A stretch of 64,000 nucleotides of DNA, taken from Mercurialis annua (Eukaryota > Streptophyta > Magnoliopsida > Malpighiales > Euphorbiaceae). The stretch lies in the NCBI RefSeq assembly GCF_937616625.2, contig NC_065571.1:44997651-45061650 (forward strand). Direction: 5' to 3'. A program made the translations under genes and the position numbers. Each line of letters starts with the position of its first letter. Position 1 is the first letter of the stretch. Below, in pieces: positions 1 to 9,948 of this stretch. The notes below the pieces were generated by a model. That model made no database searches. It was not told the origin of the DNA and saw nothing but the letters and a program-made list of their open reading frames with translations.

Positions 1-1136
1 GCTGTATTGAGCTGCTGATTCATAACACAGGAACTAAGGGACAGATTCGGACAGACTGCCGGAAAATAAACTGAACCTTTATTTCACTAATGAATACAGT
101 TGGTCGGTACTTGTCTGTTTCAGGACTAATTAAGATCATCAGCGGTCAATCAAAGGAATAAAGATCTTGATGCTTATAGATTTGCACTTTATGATTACAT
201 GCAAAACAAATGTTGTGTGTATTATGTATCCTAATATAGCATAACGCACAAATGAGAAATAGTATTTTTATATGCCTTTTCATACTTGCCAAATGTTCCT
301 AATTTCTAATACAGTTCAAATTCAGGCAGGCAGACAAATTGATGATTCTAACTTTAATCGCAAGTTGTGTACTATAGCATCATTGATAATATGCAGTACA
401 CTGTCTCCATAAGTTGTACTTATGCATGGGAGTCCAAGAAAAAAGCTTAACCCAATAAGCAATGAAATGGAGTTTTTCACCAATAAAAACCAAGTAAAAT
501 TGCTTGCTAAGCATTTCACAAATCAGCCTTATAAATTTTCAAGAGTTCTAGTCAGAGGCTTTTATCATATTTCCCAAATTGAACACGGAAGCAACAAAGT
601 CTTACCACAAAGTTACCTGGATCACAATTATAATGCCTTATCACATAATGAATGTCATCTCCATAATCCTTGCATGGCTCTTAATCTGTAGGAAAACTCG
701 ACTTCAGTAATTTATATATGATATATGATATCAAATCTTGTCCTTACATCAGGTGCTTCCATATCATGTTGTCTCCACCTTTACTCCTTTAGATTAGCTG
801 GTCGGCGAAGTGACAACAGAAGTACAATCTACAGTGAAATCTTCGTAAATCCAAGCTAGTACTTCACTGCCATTTATTCTGCTAAAACAAAACCCTGCAC
901 CAACGACTCCTGACTATAGCAGAGTATTGAACTTTTTTTTTTTGATGAAAGAGTATTGAACTTTATTATCTAGGATGTCTACAATCTGATCATTACATCC
1001 CACAACCACTTTTTATTACATCAAACATTAAAGCTCCTAAGACAGTTGCATCCGTGAATGGTAGTTTGCTGAAAAATATTGATGGCAGCAATTCTAAACG
1101 CATAAAACCCGTCTAGACATGCATATGAACATCATA
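1..1136. other. Intergenic, no gene recognised
   Basis: Both strands carry only short ORFs with no recognisable family. The stretch at 680-940 has more balanced base composition than its surroundings but is stop-rich in all frames I tried. It may hold distal UTR or decayed repeat sequence. Confidence 0.4.
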
Positions 1137-1451
1137 TATTAATTAGGGTTAATGTCATAAAAATTCACCAACTTTACACGTTTTTTCAATTTAATCATGT
1201 TTTTTAAAACTTCTCATAAAAATACACCAACTTTCATTTTTTCCTAAATTCATACATGGTGTTGACGTGTCACTCATTCATTGGACATCTTAGCAAATTG
1301 CACCAATGAATGAGTGTCATGTCAGCACCGTGTATGAATTTGGGAAAAAAATGAAAGTTGGTGTATTTTTATGAGAAGTTTTAAAGAACGTGATTAAATT
1401 GAAAAAACGTGTAAAGTTGGTGAATTTTTATGACATTACCCCTATTAATTA
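1137..1451. mobile_element. Hairpin MITE with 9-bp target duplication
   Basis: The element spans 1146-1442 (297 bp). It is a near-perfect inverted repeat: the left arm starts GGGTTAATGTCATAAAAATT and the right arm is its complement, meeting at a short loop near 1285. The 9-bp direct repeat TATTAATTA flanks it at 1137-1145 and 1443-1451. A 9-bp duplication is the hallmark of Mutator-type insertion, so I class it as a MULE-derived MITE. It codes for nothing. Related copies lie at 22409 and 23643, with a one-armed one at 46011. Confidence 0.85.
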
Positions 1452-2800
1452 TTAACATCAATACATTCTACTGTATCATTATTGTTAAATACAGACAACA
1501 ATTCATTTTATAGCATGCATTGTTTATGTGCGAGTTCTAACTCTTAACTTCTGTACTACCAGACTTGACCATATACTTAAACCTAGCCCTAGCATATAAT
1601 GCTGAAGTGAAGAGCATTTCCTCAATCAATGAATGCCAAAAACAAATCTTAAAAAGGGAAACATAGGGAGAAACAGGAGTTAGCTCCTCCTACAGGAATA
1701 AGCTTAACAGCCTCCATGAAATTAAGTAATTCTTTTTCTAAAAAGAAGCCTAATTTATTCATATTTGAAATCAGCTTGTGCATTACTTTATTATTTGACA
1801 TTAGATTGTACCTAATTTTCTAACCACAGATGACAGATCAGATCATCATACTCCAAGTTTAATTGTATTATTCTTCATACTAATAATTAAAAGTAGATAT
1901 AAAACGTGAATTTTATATAAGATTCAAAGAAGGCATAAAAGAGACTGAATTTCTAATACATTCTTCACTGATCCAAAAATGGGTTTAATCAAGGGACTGA
2001 AGACATTCATGCAAACAAGCAAAGATTCAAAGCATTTAAAAATTAAAGGTATTAATGTTCCAAGAACCTTAGAAATGAGCGTAAATATCCAGTAGGAGAA
2101 CTATGACCACTCCAAAGAATAAGAATTTAAAAAAGAGGAAAAGCTAATTGCAGCCAGATGTGAACTTCACGGATAGTGCCCATTAATCCTAATTTATAGG
2201 TTAATATGTAATCCAACAATCAGTATGCTTAACTTGGAACCTAGTCTAAATTCTTTCACCAAGTATCAACCCAACTCACAAGAATTACTTCATCCTTAAT
2301 TTTTTTGTCCTTTACTTTGAAAACCGAAATCAATAGATTGATGGCGCAAATTTCCTAAATAACAAGGTAAAGCACTACTGCAAATGTGAGCTATACTTTC
2401 TGTTTCCGAATATACTAACACATAGTGTGAGCCATCCTTTTAGGCCTGCTGTAAAATGTGCGATGATACTCAGAAAGTAGACATGCTTAAAGATTACACA
2501 ATTTATTAATACATAAAATGAAAAGTAAAAATCCATCTAAATCATAGTCATTTACAGAGAAAATTAATGAAAATCTTTTCAAAAGAATGAAGTAGGACTA
2601 CCTAAAACAAAATCATACATGCTTAACACAACATTAGATAACAGTAGTCAGTCGTAATAGTCACATTCCCAAGAATAAGACTTTTGAAATCTGAAGGAAG
2701 CTAGCCCTCCCCATTCTACCTATATCATAATAACTATGAACAATTTAGCCTTTTGGTATTCAAATTTTATGACAGATTCTCCAAGAGAATACATAAATGA
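1452..2800. other. Intergenic or 3' flank of BLOS1, no gene recognised
   Basis: AT-rich sequence with no long ORF and no recognisable exon. The part nearest 2800 probably holds the 3' UTR of the minus-strand BLOS1 gene. No clear terminal repeats were seen. Confidence 0.4.
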
Positions 2801-2854
2801 AAAGAAAGAAAGAGCAAAAATCACAGAATACATTACTTTTCATACTTGAATGAA

Positions 2855-3524
2855 TTATTGACAAACGTTGCGAATTGCTGCGTTTATGCTTTTACATTCA
2901 AATTCCATTGTCTTCATCCAATTCTCAAAATCACCAATTTCCTATTAACAAAAAACCACCCAAATCCCCAAACTTAGTATCAATAACACACCCTAATCAT
3001 AACCAAAAACAATAGCAACAACAAAAACAGATACGAGATAATACTAAAAATCAACCTTGATAGCATTATTAATAGCATGAGTAGCCGTAAGCCACTGATC
3101 AGTTTGCTTCATGAATCGAGAAATCGAAGTAGCTAAAGCTCTAATCTCGAATTCAATTCGTTTCTCATTGATAAAAGACTCTTGTACACCCCCGTTCACA
3201 GCATCCATCAAATGATCTGAAACTTTCACTGCCTTTCTAATTGCATCTTTTTTTGCCTTCTCTGTCCCATTCACATACATAACAAGTTCACAGCAAAATC
3301 ATTTCAAAACCCTAAAAATGTGACTAAATTGACAATAAAAGCTCAGAATCTAAAAATTATGCAAATTAACCAGTTTGTTCACGAAGATGCAGAGAAGTTT
3401 GGTGATGATCCTGCATAAGTTTGAGAAGCGAAGCTTCAAGGACGCTCGGCTCAGGTTGTGGCTTCTCTACCGCCCTTGGTGACGCCACAAGCGGACGCGC
3501 CGATGAAGGCTGAGGGGAATACAT
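2855..3524 (-). CDS. BLOS1: BLOC-1 subunit 1 (BLOS1/GCN5L1 family)
   Basis: Three exons join in frame: 3524-3371, 3261-3056 and 2941-2855, giving 148 residues. All borders are GT/AG. The start encodes MYSPQPSSARPLVASPRAVE, followed by SLLKLMQDHHQTS. Exon 2 carries KKDAIRKAVKVSDHLMDAVN and FMKQTDQWLTATHAINNAIK, and exon 3 carries EIGDFENWMKTMEFE and ends NVCQ. These are hallmarks of BLOS1, a coiled-coil subunit of the BLOC-1 complex that acts in endosome-to-vacuole sorting (in Arabidopsis it affects PIN turnover). Length matches the family (about 150 residues). A leader intron is likely, with a donor near 3696 and acceptor near 3573. No damage was seen, so the gene is probably functional. Confidence 0.93.
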
Positions 3525-3736
3525 TGTAAACTGGAGCGTTTAATTTACTTCATATCCAAACAGCACTTTGAATCTGCATTTGATAATCAAATTTTACACT
3601 CGAACGGTTATAACTGAGGAATCAGAAGCATAAACAACCTAAAATTAAAGCTAATCAAAATTATTCAAAGAAAATCCGAAGAGAATGTAATACCTGAGAG
3701 AGCAACACTGTTACACATTTAGATTCTGACACTTTA

Positions 3737-4330
3737 TAGTCGATTTAATGCATCGTTTGACCCCTGAACTTATACTCATTTATCTTTTTGACTCCTAAAC
3801 TTCTTATTTAACCCATTACACTTTTAAATTTGTTAAATTATCCTTTGTAACCCCTGAAATGAAAATTGAGTCTCAGACGCATTGACGTGATGAAAGAACT
3901 CTGACTGGACTGCCAACTTGTTCGCCACACAGACTCCTGAATTTATACTAATTTATTTACTTGACCAATAAGCTCTTCGTTTAACCAATCACACCTCTAA
4001 ACTTGTTAAATTATGAGCAAATCATTATGAGACCCCTCATATTTGACATAATTCACACTTTAATTCCTCTTTTTAAAAATCAAACAATATATTTCCTCAA
4101 TTTTGTTTTTGTCAACGATTTAGTCCTTCCGTCCAGTTTTTGTATTATTCAATCGATTCAACGAAACTATATGGTCCCTACTTTTATTTTTGTGGACTAC
4201 TATTTACCGCCCCAAATTACTACCCACCGCCCCAATCTTGACCAAACTACCCCTACTCCTTTTTCAACTCAAAAAACAAAAAACTCATCCTCTCAACTTC
4301 CTCTCAAACCAAAATCCATTACAAAATCTC
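3737..4330. repeat. Diverged AT-rich repeat preceding a transposon-like gene
   Basis: The segment 3750-3850 (GACCCCTGAACTTATACTCA, then a run ending AAATTTGTTAAATTA) is echoed at 3945-4015 (GACTCCTGAATTTATACTAA, then AAACTTGTTAAATTA). This makes an imperfect internal duplication typical of non-coding transposon ends. Pyrimidine-rich sequence follows up to the start codon at 4353. Ends and target duplication were not resolved. Confidence 0.45.
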
Positions 4331-4352
4331 AAGCAATAATCGAAGCCGATTT

Positions 4353-5646
4353 ATGTCGGAATTGGCGAAAGAAAAAAGACGGGGACCTCCGGTAAGTAAT
4401 TTAATTTCAGTTTTTAATTTTTTTAATTTTTTTTTTTACGGAAACCGGTCATCGTCCGGCGTTGGCGATGACCGGTTGGACCATCGCCGGCCGATGGCGA
4501 TGGTCTGCTGGACCATCGCCTGGCGATGGCGATGGTTTGCTGGACCATCGCCGTCGCCAGGCGATGGTCCAGCAGACCATCGCCATCGCCAGGCGATGGT
4601 CTGCTGGACCATCGCCAGGCGATGGTCTGCTGGACCATCGCCTGGCGATGGCGATGGTCCAGCAAACCATCGCCAGGCGATGGCGATGGTCTGCTGGACC
4701 ATCGCCATCGCCCGGCGATGGTCCAGCAGACCATCGCCGGGCGATGGTCCAGCCCGTCGCCTGGCGACGGCCAGGCCGTCGCCGGCGATGGTGCAGGCCG
4801 TCGCCGGCGATGGCCAGGACCCGCCGGCGATGGCCAGGACCCGCCGGCGATGGCCAGGACCCGCCGGCGACGGCCTGGACCCGCCGGCGTCCGAGGGCCG
4901 TAAACCGTTTTAAATTTTGTTTATAATTTAAAAAATTAAAATTAATGGATTTAATAAATAATAAAATAACCTAAAAATTAATTAAAAAAAATTAATTGAA
5001 AAATACAATTAAATTTTATTAGTTATAGGTGTAATTAAATTAAATTTTATTAGTTATAGGTGTAGTTAAATTAAATTTTAGTAGTATAATTTTAGGTTGT
5101 ATAATATAATTTTTTATTTAATTAAATTTTATTATATAGATTAAATTTAATTTTGATAGTGATATTATTTTAGATTTTAAGAAATAATCTTTAATTTTAC
5201 GGGCTAAATAAATTTAGATATTTACAATTTAGAATTTTATTAATATATTTTTATTTGCTTAAGTTTAATAGTATAATTTAATTAATATTATTAATTGTAA
5301 AATTGATAATTGCAGAAAGAAGGACCCGGTAATGGTGGCAGGGGAAAGAGTAAGCCTATTATAGCTGAATCTGATTTTGAGGAGTCGGGACAACGAAATG
5401 TTCGAAAGCGTGGTGTGAGTGCCTCAGTCCGACGTCACAAGAAGGGGACTCCTGCTATTGAGGGAGCTAGTGAGACGCCAGTCGATGATCAGATACAGGA
5501 TGATCGGATGGAGGATGATGACATGGAAGACCGTCGGATAGACGATGCTGATTTTGAGACTTCTGAGGACGAGAGTTTAGGACCAATCGCGAACATTCGA
5601 CGGAAAAAGGGGAAAGATGGACGGTTTATTGCTGAAACGTCATCAG
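4353..5646 (+). CDS. Transposon-derived two-exon ORF, incomplete 3' end
   Basis: Exon 1 is 4353-4391, encoding MSELAKEKRRGPP, with a strong donor (GTAAGT). Exon 2 is 5316-5646, after an acceptor TTGCAG, and continues in frame with KEGPGNGGRGKSKP. It then runs through a basic stretch (RNVRKRGVSASVRRHKKG) and an Asp/Glu-rich stretch (DDRMEDDDMEDRRIDDADFE) to another GT donor at 5647. A short basic start followed by an acidic low-complexity region is common at the N-terminus of plant transposon proteins, but I recognise no family. No downstream exon follows, so the gene is truncated. Its intron holds the GC-rich minisatellite at 4447-4883. Confidence 0.45.
4447..4883. repeat. GC-rich palindromic minisatellite
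   Basis: About 20 degenerate units are built from GGCGATGGTC, TGCTGGACCATCGCC and their complements, so direct and inverted copies alternate. The right third changes to units like GGCGATGGCCAGGACCCGCC. It is far more GC-rich than its surroundings. Unit lengths are multiples of 3 with no stop codons, so long ORFs appear in several frames on both strands. I treat these as artefacts of the repeat. It can fold into extended hairpins. Confidence 0.85.
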
Positions 5647-5885
5647 GTAAATAAAATTTAATTATTTCATTAATTTAATAATAATAGTTAAAAGATATTA
5701 AATTTATGTTAATTTTTCATACAGAAATGCAACATAAATGATTAAAATATTATTTTAATATTTTGTTTATCACATAATTTTCTCATTGAGAAACAAATTC
5801 AATGATCAAAACCATAAATTCATTGCATGTGAGAAAAAAAAAAATTAAAGAGAGTAATTTAAGCACAATCATCAATTAAAATGTA

Positions 5886-6137
5886 CTCCTTCCGTTTCAA
5901 AATAATAGTCAACTTTTTATTTTATTTTAAATAGTTGTTCATGTTCGTAATAAATCACAATTTAAAATATGAATTTTTCTATATTACCCTTACTTGAAGT
6001 TTATCATTTAATGCTATTAGCTTAAAAAGTAAGTTAGACATAACATCTAATAAGGGTATAATAAAAGAAATAAAAAAGTGTGTTTCTTAAACTGTGTGAA
6101 AAGGAAAAAATGGACTATTATTTTGAGGCGGAGGGAG
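5886..6137. mobile_element. Stowaway-like (Tc1/mariner) MITE
   Basis: The left end reads CTCCTTCCGTTTCAAAATAA and the right end is its near complement, TTATTTTGAGGCGGAGGGAG. Both are bordered by the dinucleotide TA (5884-5885 and 6138-6139). This terminal sequence is classic for plant Stowaway elements. The interior is AT-rich and non-coding. Confidence 0.85.
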
Positions 6138-6429
6138 TAATACGTTAATATAAAAAGGCGACTTTTGTGTTTAGGGATCGATTGTATCCTTAAAAATGCC
6201 GTTTTAAATTCATAATTCATAGCTTGTTTTCTCATGATCTGATTAAAAATCCAATGATAATCGTCATATAGTGATATGAGTAGTAGTATTAATTAATTTG
6301 ATCATTCTTGATTGAATTGCTTTATTTTGGGGATGATTTCAGATTGATTGAAGGACGAAGACTTTAGAGAGATTTATGAATTTACCTAAAAAAAAAAATT
6401 TGAGTTTCTATTTCAACACGGAAAAGTCA

Positions 6430-8290
6430 ACAAAAGTACTCCATAATTTGGCCATTCTATGTTTTTACTCTCAAGTGTCCATAAATTAATGATTTTACTC
6501 CAATTATATAAAACATAGCATGCACTTTTCTTTTTTTTTTCTTTCTTGCTTTTTTATATGTTGATGTCTTTCTTTTATCTTTTTAACTTTTCAAAATAAT
6601 ATTTTATTTTTATAATAATATTAACATAATGTTTTCATAAAAAATAAAATAGTTTATTTTTAATTTTTTCAATTACTTAAAAAGAATGCTAATAATAAAA
6701 AAATATGTTTCTATAAAATATTTGAATATATTTAGTATAAAAAATATTTATTTTTTTATTTTATAATTATATCTTAATTTTTTTATATTTTTAACATCTT
6801 CCCTACTATAACATTTTTAAAAAACTATCGTGGTATTATTATGACTGTATCATAACAATATCATTGATATAATTATGTAGATATCATCAAATTATCATCT
6901 CGTTATTATAATTTTTTGTAATTTTTTTCATGCATGTATCATATTATCATTTTATTATCATAAAATTTTATCATACTATTATTTTGACATTATCATCTCG
7001 TTATCATAATTTTTTTGTAATTTGTTTTCTCATACAGGTATCATATTATTATCTTCACATTATCATCTCGTTATCGTATTTTTTTCTGTAACTTTTTTCC
7101 ATATAAGTATCATATTATCATACTATTATCATAATTTTATTATTTTATTATAATTTGGTTATCACTGGTATCATGAATCATTTTGTAATTATATTTTCAT
7201 GTACGTTATCATTCAATTATCATACTTTATTATCATATCATCTAGTTATCATACTACAGTGTTATGATAACGCCATGATAATATAGTGATATTAACATGA
7301 TAATCAGACACTATTTTATCATACATTATTATAGTGATACTAACATTGATAATCAGAAACTGATTTAGTTATCATAACATTATCATTATGTTATCATGAA
7401 ATCCTTTTATACTTTTTTTACGTACGTTACCATAACCTTATCATACTTCATTATCATAACATTATCACACTAGAGTGTTATGATAACGACATGATTATAT
7501 AGTGATACTGATATGATAATCAGAAAACTGTTTTATCATAACATTATCATAGATATTATCATGTCGTTGTCATAACATTATCATTTAGGTACTATAAAAT
7601 ATTATCATCTAGGTATCATATAATAATATTATGATAACGAGATGATAATACAGTGATAATCAATATGATAATCAATTTTTTTCTTTGTAGAAATTTGTTT
7701 CTGCAGTGTTATGATAACTACATGACAATACAGTGATACTCATATGATAATCAGAGGCTTTTTTTTCTGCAGTGTTATGATAATCAGATGCTGTTTTTTT
7801 TTGCATAAAATCGTTTTTTTCGTCATAACTTCGTTTTCAATGCAATAGATCTAAAATTGAAAATAAATCAAGAGTAATTTATTTAGATCTGAATGTTAAA
7901 AAATCGCAATAATCACCATGAATTAAAGAAAAGTTTGCTAAAATAAAAAATGAAAAAACAGTGAAGCGACAGCGGCATAGCGATGAAAAAACGGCGGCGG
8001 AGTGATGAAAAAATGCAAAGAAAAAAGAAAAAAAATGGAGAAGAAAAGAGAAATAAAGAATAACATAAAAGAAGAAGAAAAAGAAGAAAAAGAAGAAGAG
8101 GAGAGAGGAGAGAGAATAAAAAGAAAAAAATATAACAAACGAAAGTTGTCATATGATATGATAAGAGTAAAAAATATATACTTATACTAAAAAATAGGTA
8201 ATTATAATATAAACATGTTTTAGAGTAAAAAAATCAAAACATTAAAATAATGAGGTATTTTCTCTGTCTTTTCCTTATTAAGGTAAGAAA
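6430..8290. mobile_element. Non-autonomous AT-rich element with ATGATAA array (copy 1)
   Basis: Borders are approximate. From 6840 to 7800 it holds a long degenerate array of TTATCAT/ATGATAA words, many in the form GTTATGATAAC. A small CGG-rich block follows (7970-8010), then a purine-rich run (8000-8140). The right end (AATGAGGTATTTTCTCTGTC) resembles the inverted left end of the copy at 37317. There the same parts occur in reverse order, so the two are copies in opposite orientation. ORFs in the purine-rich run are low-complexity artefacts. Confidence 0.55.
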
Positions 8291-9196
8291 TCAAATTATT
8301 TTAAAAATGAAGTATTTATCTTAATTTTTTTTAAGATTTTAGGTTGATTTGTTATCAACAATTTAGCTCATACCTTTTTTTATTAAGTTTCCTCTCCCTA
8401 ATTAAAATAGTAGGATAGTTAATTAGGTTTAGTTTTAAGGTGTGTCTAGGTGTCTTCTAGGGTTACCCATAATTAATTAGGGCTATGGTGTGTTTAGGAT
8501 TTCTTTTGGGCATAATTATGTGTAGTGCAGACAAATTAAGTGGCAAAAAAGTGTCACTTGCAAAAGTGTTTCAAAAGACTTTCAAAGTTATGGAGTTCTA
8601 ATTTTTGCACATGATCTCCCGCAAACCATACAATTCACCAAATGGATCCATAAAATTTTAAAATTTTCTTTAATTTTTTTTTTTGAAATTTTGTGATCAG
8701 TTTGAATTTTGAAACTTATAATCACAATTCATTGGACTTTATGGGTTATTTACGACGTCCTTTAAATCTGCTGCTACATGTTGATCTAGTTTTGTAAATT
8801 TCTTCAAACAGACTTATAGCTAATAACCTATATAAATTTTGAAAATTATTGTTGAACGCTCTAATTTTTTTTTTATCACTTTTCTGTTGTCCAGAAAAAA
8901 GATGCCATTATTATAAATTTTTTCTTTCAAATGCTAAAAAAAAAATATTAGTTAGTATCTCAATGTTACAAATATTAAAATTTAATAATGATTAATAGTA
9001 AAATATTTTTATATCAAACTATTCAAAAATCCTCTAAAAATAAAAATCAAATCAACATAATTGATAATAATAAATTAAAAACTAAAAACTGAAATATATC
9101 TAATAATTTAATTATTATTAAACATATATAATGGATCATATAAACATTATTCATGATTATGTGACTATACAAAATATTTATATTCTATTATTTTAA
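8291..9196. other. AT-rich intergenic, nothing recognised
   Basis: No ORF, no terminal repeats and no recognisable protein fragment in either strand. Confidence 0.4.
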
Positions 9197-9279
9197 CAGT
9201 ATTTTAAAAACCGAACCAGTAAAGTCATCAGTTTCCAGTTTGACCGGTTTGTCTACCGCCGTTTAAACCGGTTAAGTAC

Positions 9280-9873
9280 TGATGGATACCGAATCCTACT
9301 GTAAGTATAATGGAGCCGAGTTGCAGGAGATCTACTCTCAGGTGACACCGGACTCCTCCTGAAGACCGAAAAGGTATGAAGGAGATGCCGAATCTCTAAG
9401 ATTCGGTAACACGCTAATAAAGACCGAATCCCACATGATCCGCCAAGAGCGCGTCAGGCCCGGGATTCGGGTAAACGACTAAATATGGAAATCTTGTCCT
9501 ATTTGGACACAAACACTACATATGGAAGGATAAGCTCTACTTTAGGAAGATAAGACTATTTAGGAAGACGTTCCTAAATAGGACTCTTATCAGATTAAGG
9601 TAGATCCCGACAAATCAGGAGAATCTCTACGATACGGCCGAATCCCTACAAAGTAGGATTCACCTGCCTAATACAACTCTACTAGGTATATTCGACTACT
9701 ATAAAAGGAGCACGAGGTATGCCTAGAATCACAATTACATTCATATACTCAAAACGCTGCTCAAAGCTCTAGACTGACTTTAGCATCGGAGAGTTAATCG
9801 GACAACCACCGTCCGGTTAGCTTCTACCCTGTTTTGCAGGTTCACTCACCGGTTCAGAAGGCAGACTCCATCA
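9280..9873 (+). repeat. 5' long terminal repeat
   Basis: It begins TGATGG and ends CCATCA. It contains a TATA box near 9700 and a hairpin with CTATTTAGGAA and its complement around a GACG loop (about 9565-9590). Confidence 0.93.
9700..9708 (+). promoter_or_regulatory. LTR TATA box
   Basis: TATAAAAGG, about 170 bp before the LTR end, is the expected position for the U3 promoter. The 3' LTR carries the same box. Confidence 0.7.
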
Positions 9874-9875
9874 AT

Positions 9876-9892
9876 TGGCGCCGTCTGTGGGA
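9876..9892 (+). other. Primer binding site of the LTR element
   Basis: TGGCGCCGTCTGTGGGA starts two bases after the 5' LTR. It begins with the TGG that pairs with a tRNA 3' CCA. The first eight bases match the tRNA-Asp-type site used by several plant gypsy elements; I did not verify the rest. Confidence 0.7.
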
Positions 9893-9948
9893 AAAGCTTA
9901 ACTAAACTTCAAAAGAAGGAGCTTTTCTGAACTCAAAAACAAATCTCA

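Noticed and set aside
422..691. 89-codon ORF at the left edge
   Set aside because: No family resemblance and AT-rich codon content. A 65-codon ORF on the other strand overlaps it.
4423..4926. Overlapping ORFs of 70-190 codons on both strands with GPSPGDG and WTIA repeats
   Set aside because: All come from translation of a stop-free GC minisatellite with units in multiples of 3. No start context or flanking coding signal.
6790..7800. CRISPR-like regularly spaced repeat
   Set aside because: Repeat words are 7-10 bp, degenerate, irregularly spaced and in both orientations. Eukaryotic context.
7913..8190. Short Lys/Glu-rich or Phe/Leu-rich ORFs
   Set aside because: Purine/pyrimidine low-complexity run inside a repeat element.
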